Shown here piece by piece: positions 39,665-50,990 of a DNA stretch of 64,000 bases. Source of the DNA: Trifolium pratense (taxonomy: Eukaryota; Streptophyta; Magnoliopsida; Fabales; Fabaceae); NCBI RefSeq assembly GCF_020283565.1, contig NC_060061.1:22977362-23041361 (forward strand). The letters run 5' to 3'. Under the pieces are notes generated by a model. The model was not told the origin of the DNA, searched no databases, and saw only the letters and a list, made by a program, of their open reading frames with translations. The stretch's first letter is position 1; each line of letters opens with the position of its first letter. Both the position numbers and the translations under genes were made by a program.

Positions 39665-40839
39665 GCTGGGTTCAGGGTCCTGCAGATGGTTGTTTATATT
39701 ATCTATTGCTGTTTCATTGCACTCAGTTTCACATATTTACAGAAGTTTTCCATAGTTCTTATGGTTGTAACTTGTAAGTTCGATTCACAGTGCCTGTCAA
39801 GCTCGATCACAAAGTCAATATACAAGTCCTAATTCATGTCTTATATTTAAATTATTATAGCTCATATTTAATTTCAGTACATATCTGAAATTGTAAGCAT
39901 TATTTGAACATGATTTGTTTTATGATAACATTTAGATGAAGTGTTACAAACTTCTATTTTTTGGTAAAGAATGGCGATTTTATTGTTTTCCAATTCAAAC
40001 CCGTTTGGTAGTAAGGACTAATTGAAGCCAAGGTTCAATGCATCAATTTAATGCCAGAAACAATAATTCAGTGATAAGGATTGTATTCTGATTCATATCT
40101 TCTCATGTATTCTATGAGAAATATTTTAGTGGTCACACATAACCTTAAATAATAATTTAGGCATTGCACATCATTTAATAATTATTTTAATATTGCACAT
40201 AATTTAATTATTTCAATAATTATTTTATTTTCTATCTTTTTTTTTTATTTTCTTTTCAAATGTTGTGTCCAAGTCTTGTGCCACACAAGACTTTCTCCTA
40301 TTCTATATGACTTTAAACAAAGTTTCTTCTACCAACAATTTCTAACCCACTTTGAAAAGATCACAGAAGTTAGGTTTCTAAGGGATACATCATTATTATT
40401 ATGTACCAAAAAAAAGGGATACATTATTAAATGGTATGCATTCTAAACATTTTTTTGTTTGTTGAATTTGCATAATTTTTCTCAACAACCACACCAAGTC
40501 TTATTTCATTAGGTGGCTACTACATGGATCATAACTTACATAATATTTATTACATTAATAATAATAATTATCAACAATGATAGAGTTTTTTTTTTCCCTC
40601 AGAGGAAGGCTATTAGGCCGAATTATAAACGCACACGACGATTAAAGTAAATGTTGGCAATATCCTTTCATAAGAAATTAACACATCCTAGGGGAGGGTG
40701 TTGGAGAAGATGGAAACCCGTAGATAATGAAAGCACATAACTTGCAATTCAGTCAGCAATCTAGTTTGTTTGCCTATAAATGTGAGAGGCATGAACTTGC
40801 AATTCCTCCCTCCTAAAGCAATTTAGGAGGGAAACAATC
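39665..40839. other. 3' flank of bZIP gene and spacer
   Basis: Contains the bZIP 3' UTR and AT-rich DNA. No further gene was recognised. Confidence 0.45.
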
Positions 40840-41050
40840 AACGAACAAGGGTGTGGTGCAGAGCAACTTTAATTGATCATAGAAATTGCTATTGCCGAAT
40901 CAGACTCAAGAGATATAAGACGAAAGCCTTCATTCCAAGCAACTTGAAGGATTCTGAGAATACCCATAGTTCAGCCATGACCATGAGGGCCAAACTCAAT
41001 CCCAAGCTGATTAACGCAAAGAAATTGCTCGTCCGTATTATATTTAATTG
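40840..41050 (-). pseudogene. LINE RNase H-domain fragment
   Basis: One minus-strand frame reads TMGILRILQVAWNEGFRLIS followed by LESDSAIAISMI, matching the helix-strand of the RNase H domain (AWNxGFRxxxxESDS). Internal stops break it. Confidence 0.6.
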
Positions 41051-41639
41051 AGTTCTTTTAATTAATTTAAAATTAGATATATCAAACGCAATTATGTCTA
41101 CAAGACTACAACTACTAGAATTGCATAATTTTATAATGAATTTTATCACTTTCTATTTTTATTCAAATTTGGTGAAAATAAGAACGTCCTCCTTGTCTGA
41201 CTCAAAATCAATGACCATTAAGAGAAATAATTGAAAAGGCTAAAATGTACAGTTCTTAAATCACCTATACACAATTGCTCAATTAAAATCACTTATAAAA
41301 TAAAAAATACCAGAAGATGATAAATTGATAATAGATATTCACACTATGCTAAGAATAACTATCATGTTGGTAAAAAAAATTATGATCATGTAAAAATTCA
41401 ACTTGGCATGATTGGCGGACTGCACAAGAGCATAAAAGGGAGGACAAATTCTAACAACAGTGCATCAAACTTCGCCGATCCAGTATGCATGTGTACGACA
41501 TTGATGCAGCTTTGATCAAGTTCGAAGAACAACTTCCTTTGGTGTCCAACTGTTATGAGGATACACGATTGAGAAATTACTGCTCTATGGGAGGCAATGC
41601 AATGTATAAGGCAACTAATTATCCTTCATGGAGTTCTCT

Positions 41640-41920
41640 CCCAGAGTGATTAACAACTTACTATCACTGCTATCAATTCTAAGAGTTATAGAGAGTCTGA
41701 GTATCATGTTATTATTTCTAATATTAGACAATTGATTGAGTCTAGTGTAAACTTTGAGGTTAAGTTTATTCGACAACAAGTGAATATAGCTGCTCATTAT
41801 CTAACTATGGCGGTCGATTGCTATGATCACCGTCAATTGTTTGATTATGTTTTTTGTTGTATTCTTCCTTTATTGGCATTTGAATGAAATGAATTGAATT
41901 TTTGTTGATCAAAAAGAAAA
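41640..41920 (+). pseudogene. LINE RNase H C-terminal fragment
   Basis: One plus-strand frame reads NIRQLIESSVNFEVKFIRQQ then VNIAAHYLTMAVDCYDH, the characteristic end of the LINE RNase H domain (FxxRQxNxAAHxLA). A 3' tail rich in GAATGAAATGAATT follows, as at many LINE ends. It has the opposite orientation to the neighbour at 40.9 kb. Confidence 0.65.
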
Positions 41921-42000
41921 GTTGAACAACATAGTTACAATTTTTTGAAATTAGTAATTATTTAGTAATATATTGTAAACACCTGAAAAATTAAATATAA

Positions 42001-42084
42001 GTCAGGATGGCCGAGTGGTCTAAGGCGCCAGACTCAAGTTCTGGTCTTCGAGAGAGGGCGTGGGTTCAAATCCCACTTCTGACA
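42001..42084 (+). tRNA. trnL-CAA: tRNA-Leu (anticodon CAA)
   Basis: 84 nt. The acceptor stem pairs GTCAGGA with TTCTGAC plus discriminator A. Box A is TGGCCGAGTGGTCTAAGGCG. The anticodon stem CCAGA/TCTGG encloses the loop CTCAAGT with anticodon CAA. There is a long variable arm, as in class II tRNAs, and box B is GGGTTCAAATCCC. No intron is present. A run of T follows directly (from 42085), fitting a Pol III terminator. The protein frame here starting MAEWSKAPDSSSG is a translation of the tRNA gene and not real. Confidence 0.95.
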
Positions 42085-42297
42085 ATTTTTTTATATTTAA
42101 ATTTATTTTGTTTTAATTGTAATTGGAACCGTAGAAAAACCCATTCGTTCTCCACATACCGACATAAAGGCCTTTTAATTGCAGGAACTTCTTCAAGATT
42201 TGGTATAATTATATCCTATTATATTATTAGTCTTTTGTTTATGATATAAGTTCAAGTGGTCAATAAAATACAAAAAAAAAATAAGGTATTCAATTTT

Positions 42298-44000
42298 TTA
42301 AAAAAATTGGGTTACTACCAATATGTGAATCAAAAAGAGAGGAATTAGGAAAATATATCGCCTTGTAAATCTTTGCAACTCCGATTTTGTTTTAAAATTC
42401 CAACCTTGTTTGGCTACCAATATCATAATAAACAATTGTAGATTTTGAAATCTCAAACCACTAAACCCTTTTGGGTACACCATACGATCCCAAGCCAACC
42501 ATTTAATACTCGTTCCTCCACCCCACCGAAATGAGTTAATTATCCGCTCAATCTCCTTTGTTGTTGTATCCGGTATAAGATAGATACTCAGGACGGACTT
42601 GATCATCACCTCTTTACCCGCCTTGGACAATAGTCGGCCTCCCCATGAATTAATGCGTTGAGTAATGCTATGGACAAACGTTTAAACACACGCCATCCAT
42701 CACACGCGCAAAATCTATGTTCTTCAGCTTCAACATTGTAACGATTTTTCAACTAGTTTTTTTTTCATTACCTAATCTCAAGTGTAAAGGATGTCATTGC
42801 CTCTTCTTCAGTTCCCATGATTTTGTCGAGGTTGACAAGACAACCATGCCGCTAAGAGATTGCTTCAACTTAATGTTGGTGACGAAGTCAATAATTAGAA
42901 GAAGACTACATTTTAAAAAAATATATAAAATATATTAACCAGCACAACAAGTTGCCTATCACGATATTTTTTTAAAACGGCGACGTGGACCAATAGTTGA
43001 GCGGGTTTCCAAAAGAGAGTGCTAGAGCGTGTGTGCGTAGCATTCCTCTTAACACGTTTCCAAATTCGGTCCTTTACATAGGCAAAAATATTTTGTTGCT
43101 TCTTCCTACTATAGACGACAAGCTTAGGTATGTGCAACACATGCCTAACTCCCATATTTTTTTACAAATCCTCTTAGGCAGCCTTACTTAAGTTTCGACC
43201 CAAAATAAACTTTCGATTTGGCCATATTGATTTCTTGGCTAAATGTTGCTTCATAAATTTTTAGGAGAAGCATCCTCATCTAGATTGGACTTGTAAAATA
43301 AAAAACAGTCATCACCAAAAAGGAGATGAGATACCGGTGGTGCCCCTCTACATATCTTCACCCTGTGTATATCACTTCTTGCCACCGACTTTCTAATAAG
43401 TGTCGGCAGCCCTTTCGTTGGAAATATAAAGGTATAGAGAGAGCGAATATCCTTGCCTTAAACCTTCATCGGGAAAAATAGGGTCAGCCTTCTCAAAATT
43501 CACTCACACCAAATACTTAACTGAACTCACACACATCATCATATAGTGTATCCACTTTTCATCAAACCCCAACCTTTCAAGCACGCCTCTAAAAAAACCT
43601 TAATCCACCTTATCATAAGCCTTACTTATATATATATTTTGAGAGCTAGTTCCCCTCTAGTGCCTGTAGTTTTGCGTTTTAGAGCATGAATTACCTCTAT
43701 ATAACAATCAAAGCATTATCAAGAATCGATCTTCCTTTAACAAACGCCAATTGTTCCTCTGCCACACACTTATCAAGGCACTCTTTCAAATAGTTTGCAA
43801 GGAGTTTTTACACCACCTTGTACAAAACATTGTAAAGAGAAATGGGTCGCATATCTTTCATAGAAGACATATTTTTCACATTTCGGTAATAGACAAATAT
43901 TGCTTTCATTCAAGGAAGAAGGAAAAAAGGTCGAGTTGAAACTATCCAGATCCAGATCCTTATCTGGATGCATCAGTAATAACGCATGATTAAGCAACAA
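42298..44000 (-). pseudogene. Degenerate LINE reverse transcriptase
   Basis: Reading right to left on the minus strand, broken frames give, in order: NICLLPKCEKYVFYERYATH (RT 'VLIPK...RPISL' block), VAEEQLAFVKGRSILDNALI, WIHYMMMCVSSVKYLVRVNF, DEGLRQGYSLSLYLFI, and finally LLSKAGKEVMIKSVLSIYLI with GTSIKWLAWDRMVYPKGFSG and GLRFQNLQLFIMILVAKQGW (linker after RT). Many stops and frameshifts are present, and the YxDD block is not intact. It is an old L1-type element. Confidence 0.85.
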
Positions 44001-44279
44001 TTTCCTAGAATGTTTCTTATGCTGGTTTCTTATTAGGCTACTGTATTAATTATTTCAAAGGATGACTTGAATAAATTGTGGGGTTTATGAGAGAGGGATA
44101 AGTGATAACGTTACAAACTTGCTTTTTTCTTGAACAAATCCTAATGTGAAGCATTAAGGTGTTTTCCTGAATAAATCCTAATGTGAATGTGCAAGAAAAG
44201 AACGTGAAAACCAAGTATACGCCTGTTATGTCTATCGTTATATTTTCATCAGTGCGCATTAGGGTATCCTGTTAATCCA

Positions 44280-44395
44280 GCTCAGTTAATAGCTGCAAGG
44301 ACATTTTATCAAGAAGTAGGGTTCGAATTCTAGATTAACCACTTCTAAACATTTAATGTGCGTGAATCTAGTCATTAAATTACTTGAGAAAAAAA
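44280..44395 (+). repeat. tRNA-derived SINE-like repeat
   Basis: CTCAGTTAATAGCTGCAAGG, box B GGGTTCGAATTC and tail AAATTACTTGAG with an A-run. An eroded member of the 34848 family. Confidence 0.5.
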
Positions 44396-44740
44396 ATGTA
44401 AATAATTGACTTTTAGTCACAAAAAAAAAAAAGTTGACATTAAGTACATAAAATAAAACCATACAAAAAGTACACAACAGTGACTATATAATATGTATTG
44501 AGAATTAAGACATGATGACAATAGTTAAAGGGAAATTTCACAAAAATTGTGAATTTTGGCCTGTACTTTTCAACCAACAGTAAAGGGAAATTGTAGCAAT
44601 GACGGTAAAAGGACACATTGATTGTTTTGAGGGAAAAACAGTACTCCTATAGAAATTGCAATTTATTGCAAAATCAGTTCCTGAAAGGTAGAAACTATAA
44701 AGAAATGTAGAAAACCTTTTTATCAAAAAAGAAAACGTTT

Positions 44741-44905
44741 CGATCTAGTTGTCATTGGTGCTGGACTTGTAAGAAGGACCACGGTTCGATCCCCGACCGG
44801 GAGAGGGTTGGAACCACTTAATGTCAGAACTGACCCCGAAACTAGATTAGCGATCCAGTGGGCCGGACGTTTGGGTGACTTGAATCTCAATGGCTCATCA
44901 AGGTG
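44741..44905 (+). repeat. SINE-like repeat, family A
   Basis: Starts TCTAGTTGTCATTGGTGCTG; box B is CGGTTCGATCCCCG, followed by GAACCACTTAATGTCAGAAC and TGACCCCGAAACTAGATTAG. Shares this backbone with 29718 and 31221. Confidence 0.6.
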
Positions 44906-45432
44906 CTCATGCCGGCAGCAAAAGTTAAACTCGCGTCGATATGAACCATGTGAGCTAACTTATGTTGGCCAATATAGACAACTTTGAACAAGCAATAGTG
45001 ATATTTTTCAACTGTTCATTTTATTTAACAAAGTAAACATGAAGTTGCGTTTGTTTAATTATGATTGCTCTTTCTTTCATCAACCAAAAAAACAAAAGTA
45101 TGTTACATTACAAAAGAAAAGATGGAGACAAAACGTGCAAAAGAAATATCCAAAACTGTAGGAATATAAAAACATTCACTCACAGTGGAGGCAAAAAAAC
45201 AAGAGGCAAGAAAACATGCAAAGTTTTTATGTCACTCTATTCTTAGCTCTAGATAATGACAGCTCCAAATAACATATCTGAAATTAACATTATTAAGCAT
45301 TGGTCTTCAGAATCAGAATGAATTCTATGGAGCTCACCACTGTGGTTAGATAGCACAGGTACCCTTAACATTATGAAAGAGTAATAACAAAATCCCAAGC
45401 TCTGCAAAATCAGAAAGAGTTAGTAACAATTG
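44906..45432. other. Spacer and 3' flank of amidophosphoribosyltransferase gene
   Basis: No gene seen; the right part is probably the 3' UTR of the minus-strand gene that ends at 45433. Confidence 0.45.
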
Positions 45433-47142
45433 TTAAAGACCAGTAGAAGCATCCACCTCTTTCGTATTTCGGTTAGCTTGAACCCAACCACCATCAATTT
45501 GTTCCAAACTTCCATTCAAACCATCATCAACAAAGTCACCAACCCTCTTAACCTTAAGCTCTCTTGGCTCAACAGGGTATTTCCCGGAGAAACAAGCATA
45601 ACAAAAATTAGGAGAGTCATCAGCCAACATATTATGCAAGCTGTTAATTGGAAGAAAAGCAAGTGAATCCGATCCAATAAAATCCCTTATTTCCTCAACA
45701 CTCATCCTATTAGATATCAACTCCTCTGAGCTAGGTGTATCAACACCATAATAACAAGAACCAATAATCGGAGGACTTGCAATTCTCATGTGAACTTCTT
45801 TAGCACCTGCTTCTTTAAGCAACCTCACAATCTTAGATGATGTTGTTCCCCTCACAATCGAATCATCAACGACAACAACCCTTTTACCTTCAAGTACAGC
45901 ACGAACTGGGGAAAGCTTCAACTTGACACCAAAGTCCCTAATTTTCTGAGACGGCTCAATGAAAGTCCTTCCTACATAGTGTGACCTAATCAACCCTTGC
46001 TGAAAAGGAACACCGGCTTTGGCAGCATAACCAAGAGCAGCCACAACACCAGAATCAGGAACTGCTATCACAACATCACAATCAACAGGACTCTCGGTAG
46101 CAAGTATCTCCCCAAATCGACTACGTGATGCATATACAGACCTACCAAAAACAACAGAATTAGGCAAAGCAAAGTAAATATGCTCAAAGACACACTGCTT
46201 CGGCTGCGGATGAGACATAAGACAAAGCGATTGAATCCCATTATTATCAACCACAATAACCTCACCAGGGAACACTTCCCTCTCATAAGTAGCTTCAATC
46301 AAATCAAGAGCACAAGTCTCAGAAGCAAAAACAACAGCACCATTACTTCTCCTACCCATAACCAAAGGCCTAAACCCAAAAGGATCTCTAACAGCAACAA
46401 GTTTATCTTCAGTAACAAACACAATTGAATAAGCTCCTTCAAGCTTCTCACATGCATCAACAATTCTCAAAATAAAAGGTCTATGCTTTGAAGTAGCAAT
46501 CAAATGAAGAACAACTTCAGTATCAGAAGTAGTATTAAAAATCGAACCTTTTTCTTCCAATTTAGCTCTTAAAGTACGATAATTAACTAAATTACCATTA
46601 TGAGCAACCCCAACAGAACCAAAACGATACCCAGCAACAAAAGGTTGAACATTTTTCAGCATGGATTGTCCAGCAGTAGAGTAACGAACATGACCAATAG
46701 CCAAATTTCCAGGCAACTGATCGAGCTTTGATTCGTTAAACACATCGGAAACGAGACCTACACCGGTGATGGATTGAAGAACGTTATTGTTAACGGTGAC
46801 GATTCCAGCACCTTCTTGACCACGGTGTTGGAGAGCATGGAGAGCTAAGTAGCATAACCGTGAAGCTTCTGAGTCGCCGTAGATTCCAACAACGCCACAC
46901 TCTTCACGAGGCTTATCGTCGTCGATGAAAACATCGTCGTTGTGAGAAGATGATTTGGGTTTGTTTGAGAGGATGATTTCGGAAATTGGGTTTTTGGAGG
47001 AAGTGATGAAAAGGGGTTTTCGAGGGGTGGTTTCGGAGAGGAAGGAAGGGAGAGAGGGTTTTGAGAAGAAGCGGGGGGTGGTGGTGAGAGGGGGAGAGAG
47101 AGGAGAGGGTTTGGAGAGGGAGAGAGATTGAGTTGCGGCCAT
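45433..47142 (-). CDS. ASE/ATase (PurF): Amidophosphoribosyltransferase, chloroplastic
   Basis: This is the first committed enzyme of purine synthesis in plastids. It transfers the glutamine amide nitrogen to PRPP to give 5-phosphoribosylamine. The intronless frame of 569 residues is full length. Residues 1 to about 75 are Ser/Pro/Lys-rich, fitting a plastid transit peptide. ECGVVGIYG follows, where Cys82 would be the N-terminal nucleophile after processing. Class II glutaminase motifs include HALQHRGQEGAGI, IGHVRYSTAG and VAHNGNLVN. The phosphoribosyltransferase domain contains AVPDSGVVAALGYAAKAGVP and the PRPP loop VVVVDDSIVRGTTSSKIVRL. A Cys pair in FCYACFSGKYP near the C-terminus fits the Fe-S type of Bacillus-like PurF. 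The minus strand reads on from a purine-rich leader. Confidence 0.97.
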   Translation of the reverse strand: MAATQSLSLSKPSPLSPPLTTTPRFFSKPSLPSFLSETTPRKPLFITSSKNPISEIILSNKPKSSSHNDDVFIDDDKPREECGVVGIYGDSEASRLCYLALHALQHRGQEGAGIVTVNNNVLQSITGVGLVSDVFNESKLDQLPGNLAIGHVRYSTAGQSMLKNVQPFVAGYRFGSVGVAHNGNLVNYRTLRAKLEEKGSIFNTTSDTEVVLHLIATSKHRPFILRIVDACEKLEGAYSIVFVTEDKLVAVRDPFGFRPLVMGRRSNGAVVFASETCALDLIEATYEREVFPGEVIVVDNNGIQSLCLMSHPQPKQCVFEHIYFALPNSVVFGRSVYASRSRFGEILATESPVDCDVVIAVPDSGVVAALGYAAKAGVPFQQGLIRSHYVGRTFIEPSQKIRDFGVKLKLSPVRAVLEGKRVVVVDDSIVRGTTSSKIVRLLKEAGAKEVHMRIASPPIIGSCYYGVDTPSSEELISNRMSVEEIRDFIGSDSLAFLPINSLHNMLADDSPNFCYACFSGKYPVEPRELKVKRVGDFVDDGLNGSLEQIDGGWVQANRNTKEVDASTGL

Positions 47143-47568
47143 TGTTGGAGTTTGGGAGAGAAATGAGGGAAAGAGAAATGAGGGAGAGAGAAGTGAGAAA
47201 GTCAGTTCTAGGTTTTCGGAGTTACTTTAGGGCGCCCAAAATGCTTGGTCAAAGTTTCGTGCACTCGAGCATTCACACGTTTGAGATATTAATGGCCGTA
47301 TTAAAATTAGAAGGGTTTATAAGATATCGGGAATATATTCGACCTAATAATTTTGACATTTGTTAATTGAGTTAAGACTCATCAATACGTTGAGAAAGGA
47401 ATCAGGTGAAAATTTCACACAAGAAACAAAAAATAAAAATTACAAACTTTCTAAGACTATCACGCAATTATAATTTTTACAAGGAGAAAATCACAAACTC
47501 TCTCGATTATAATTTTTGCATGAAACAAAATAGTAAGCTTTTTCAAGACACATCTCATGAGTAATGGG
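47143..47568. other. Promoter and leader of amidophosphoribosyltransferase
   Basis: The first ~70 bp hold GAGAGA-type repeats, CT-rich in the gene's sense strand. The rest is AT-rich and reaches the 9-bp duplication of the neighbouring Mutator-like element. Confidence 0.4.
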
Positions 47569-47577
47569 TAGATATCA

Positions 47578-49690
47578 GATTTTTTTTCCCAAAATATACC
47601 CCTCTCCCTCTCTTATTTCTCGTAATACCCCCCTCACAATTTTTTTTTCCCATAATGCACCTCTGACAGAAGACCAACTGGGTAGCACCATTTGAAATGG
47701 CGCCATGGCCATGTGATAGCGTCATTCTGAATGGCAACATTGACTGCTTTTCTGTGTCCCCTGGACCAGACTGCTTTTCCTAAGATCATGCCATTTGAAA
47801 TGACGCTATCACACAAGCATCAAGCCATTCAGAATGGCGCTATGCTCCTTGCTGTTTTTTCCAGACGCGCGCGTGGCTTGCTGCATTAGGAGGATGTGCC
47901 TTACTTTTACAGGCATGGGCACGTTGCCGAATAAGGGAATTTCACCACGAGAGAACTAGAAATCCAGCGTCCGATAGGCCATTGGCTCTAAAGTAAGTAT
48001 CTACTAATTTATTTATTTTTGAATCAATCTATTAGAATTTAATAATAAATATGTATATTTACTATGATATTAATCGTATCGTGAAAATATTATTTTAGGT
48101 ACGTTGCATCCGGAACAAGGTACTCTGGCGGTCCGGACCACGACGTACAAGGCGCAACAAACGTGCTCGACCGTTTAAGGAACAACGAGGTAATATATAT
48201 ATTCTCTTAATATTTATTTGTTTTTTTTAAACTAATTAAATTCATACACTAACAAATCTCTAATTTGTTTTTAAAAATATCAGTTTAATTGGACTCCTTA
48301 TGACGTCAGCCAGTGCTTATATCCAGAGCACGTTGCATGTTGGTCAGCAACCACATTTCTCATAAACTTTGAGGTTGTAGAGTTTCATCAGACCGACAGG
48401 GTCCGTCTTCAATTTGGATTTCAACATGCGAGATTTCAGGGCGTTCCCCAAGTCATGACGAGTTACCACAATACAACAATGCGATCATCGGTTCATGATT
48501 GGGCAGCCAAATTTATGGTTGAAATCCAACACTGGAATAATCGTCATAATTGTGTCCTCGTTGGAGATCAGGTGGATGGTGTACCTATGCACTCAACGGA
48601 GTTCTTGAATGATTATACAAGGTTCAACATGCCATATCTCTCTTCCGAACATTATTTATTTGATCCACGCCCACGTCCTGATGTGCAGCAGAATACATTT
48701 ACCCAACATACCGATATCCCAGACCCACCATCTTTTTCCCCTCAACAACAACATACATCCCAACCATTTACCCAACAACCATTTACCGACCAATATCCAA
48801 ATAGCCAATCCAATTTTTTTACCCCATTGCCATACACCCGAAATTTTTTCGACGACCAATCATGTCAATCACCGGGAACTCAGCGGTTCAATGAAAATGC
48901 TTACCACCCCGGTGAATCCCAACAAACCCAACAAACCCAACATATCCCCCTACATTGGGGTTCTACTGTACCGGACGATATGTTAAATTCAACGTGGGCT
49001 GCTGGTGAAGGTTCCTCGATGTCTCAAAGTTTTAATCAACTCGAGAACTTTCTTAACAGGGACGATACAAATGCGGAAGAGGAATTATATGGACGAGGAC
49101 ATCCGAGGAATGCAGGTCCTCCACCTTGTGGCACCGGAGGCCATCATAGACATTAGGAATTTTAGTGTTTTGTTTGTAATTAATTATTTATTTATATAAT
49201 CGTCTTGTAATAAATTTTTTTCCATCAAATAAAAAAAAACAATTTCTTTATTCATCGAATATTTGTTCATCAAATAAAAAAAATCAAATAAAAAAAAAAT
49301 TAAAAAATTTTCAAACAAAACTCTTTTCTTTCTCTCCCTCCCATGCATTCAAAAAAATTTCAAATCTCCTCCTAATGCAGCAAGCCACGCGCGCGTCTGG
49401 AAAAAACAGCAAGGAGCATAGCGCCATTTTGAATGGCTTGATGCTTGTGTGATAGCGCCATTTCAAATGGCATGATCTTGGGAAAAGCAGTCTGGTACAG
49501 GGGACACAGAAAAAACAGAAAAGCAGTCAATGTTGCCATTCAGAATGGCGCTATCACATGGCCATGGCGCCATTTCAAATGGTGCTACCCAGTTGGTCTT
49601 CTGTCAGAGGTGCATTACGGGAAAAAAAATTGTGAGGGGGGTATTACGGGAAATAAGAGAGGGAGAGGGGTATATTTTGGGAAAAAAATC
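47578..49690. mobile_element. Mutator-like element carrying a plant mobile domain gene
   Basis: A perfect 9-bp target duplication TAGATATCA (47569-47577 and 49691-49699) flanks long terminal inverted repeats: 47578-47894 and 49367-49690, about 320 bp. Both begin GATTTTTTTCCCAAAATATA and end at CTGCATTAGGAGGA. Each arm contains several short CCATTTGAAATGG-type palindromes. These features identify a MULE of 2113 bp. There is no MURA transposase, so it is non-autonomous. Near-identical arms suggest recent activity. Confidence 0.93.
47913..49156 (+). CDS. Plant mobile domain (PMD/MAIN-like) protein, 5'-incomplete
   Basis: Three exons, 47913-47992, 48099-48189 and 48284-49156, join in frame to 347 residues and a stop, with no start Met visible. 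They begin AWARCRIREFHHE and end GHHRH. The blocks RPLALKYVASGTRYSGGP, RLRNNEFNWTPYDVSQCLYP, CWSATTFLINFEVVEFHQTD, RVRLQFGFQHARFQGVPQVM and VHDWAAKFMVEIQHWNNRH match the C-terminal half of the plant mobile domain. A Pro/Gln-rich low-complexity tail follows. The gene fills the space between the two arms of the MULE, and its first exon starts about 20 bp inside the left arm. PMD proteins are known both as transposon-carried and as host silencing factors (MAIN). Whether this copy is expressed is unknown; an unannotated upstream exon is not excluded. Confidence 0.75.
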
Positions 49691-49839
49691 TAGATATCAA
49701 GCCCCAAAAGCAAAAGAAACTAAGAAACTAAACGAACACTCTGAGGCATATAAACGTCGAAAATGTCTTAAAAAGTTAGACTTTGTGACTCTCGAGAAGG
49801 AGTCTAAAAAATATGAAAATCAAAAGAGTTCAAGGTTAG

Positions 49840-50260
49840 AATGAATTAACTAATCAATCAGCAAATTTATTTCCTTCTTGCTATGTATGGCTAATCTGAA
49901 CTTGGCAATCCAAGTTCTTGAGATTGCAAATGCACCTGATCAAAGTCGAAATCCTTCCGTTAAACTTGCAATTTCTCGTTACCATGTCTACTAAAACCTT
50001 TGAATCACTTTGCACTTGAAGATGAGTAATTCACGGTCTTCGAGCTAATTTCATTCCAATATACATGCCCCACATATCAGCATGGAGCGTACCACAAGAG
50101 CCAATTTTGTGGGCAAAGCTACCCATACAAAATATCATTACTATTACATATGAGTTCGCCACATACCTGAGAGATGAACTGAACTTTTATGAGGGCCATC
50201 ACGAATGAGTTTGACTCATCCATCCTGAATAGAGCGTGATGTTGGAGTAAACCCTAATAG
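49840..50260 (-). pseudogene. LINE RNase H-domain fragment, well preserved
   Basis: The minus strand reads GSFAHKIGSCGTLHADMWGM, YIGMKLARR, a stop, then ITHLQVQSDSKVLVDMVTRN and CNLKNLDCQVQISHT. This covers most of an RNase H domain (A.lar..W..G.. and DSK blocks). Stops inside show decay. It lies just right of the MULE. Confidence 0.75.
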
Positions 50261-50569
50261 TCAATCATTAAGGGTTGTGATTGAAACAACAAATGATTTG
50301 TTATGACATATCTATAATATATAGAGTACATTTGATTTAATTAGCAATTGATACTGTATTATTTACTTATACTCTAGAGTGAACCTTTTTGTTTTGTTCA
50401 GTAACTTAGTGGCTAGATTAACATAAGTGCGAAGAAGCGAAGAATTTGGAGTTTGAATTCCAAACCGTCTAATAATATTTCTAGTAGCTACTTCCTCTGT
50501 CTCTAATCTTTGGTCTTCTTAGCATTTTAGTTTTGTCCCAAAAGCATGTATTAAATGAATGTTTCTTTT

Positions 50570-50990
50570 TTTTTTGGTCGAGTAACATAGTGATTAGAAA
50601 TTCCACTCTCATGATGGATAAGTGGGATGTTCGGGGTTCGAACCACAACCCTTGTATATTAAATGCGATATCCCTACTAATTGAGCTAAACTCACGGGAA
50701 CAAATAAACGTTTCTTCTATAAAGTGAATTAAAGGTAAAATTGTACTACATAAATAAACCTATCTAAATTTATTATATCTTAACATGTATGTTCATCAAA
50801 TTTTTGAGAAGAGGGAGTGTACTAATTAAACTATCTTACGAAAAATAATACTTTTTTTTCGGTTAAATAGTTTAGCGAATAAAAAATTCATCTTAAAGAT
50901 AAATAACTGACATGTTTAGTGTTCGGATTATGACTTCTAAATATATAGTGCATTGTACATACCAACTAAACTATGTTCACGGGAATACCA
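50570..50990 (+). repeat. Two SINE-like repeats in tandem order
   Basis: The first (about 50570-50700) has GAGTAACATAGTGATTAGAA, box B GGGGTTCGAACCACAA and tail CTAATTGAGCTAAACTCACGGG. The second (about 50865-50990) has GTTTAGCGAATAAAAAATTC, a worn box B and the same tail ACTAAACTATGTTCACGGG. They are a third tRNA-derived family; a worn related piece may lie at 50395-50480. Confidence 0.5.

Noticed and set aside
42007..42249. 80-residue frame starting MAEWSKAPDSSSG
   Set aside because: It is the translation of the tRNA-Leu gene at 42001-42084, a well-known false protein.
46068..46428. Open frames on both strands inside the amidophosphoribosyltransferase gene
   Set aside because: Shadows of the real 569-residue frame with no domain of their own.
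48609..48986. 125-residue frame overlapping the plant mobile domain exon
   Set aside because: Alternative frame of a low-complexity Pro/Gln-coding region.
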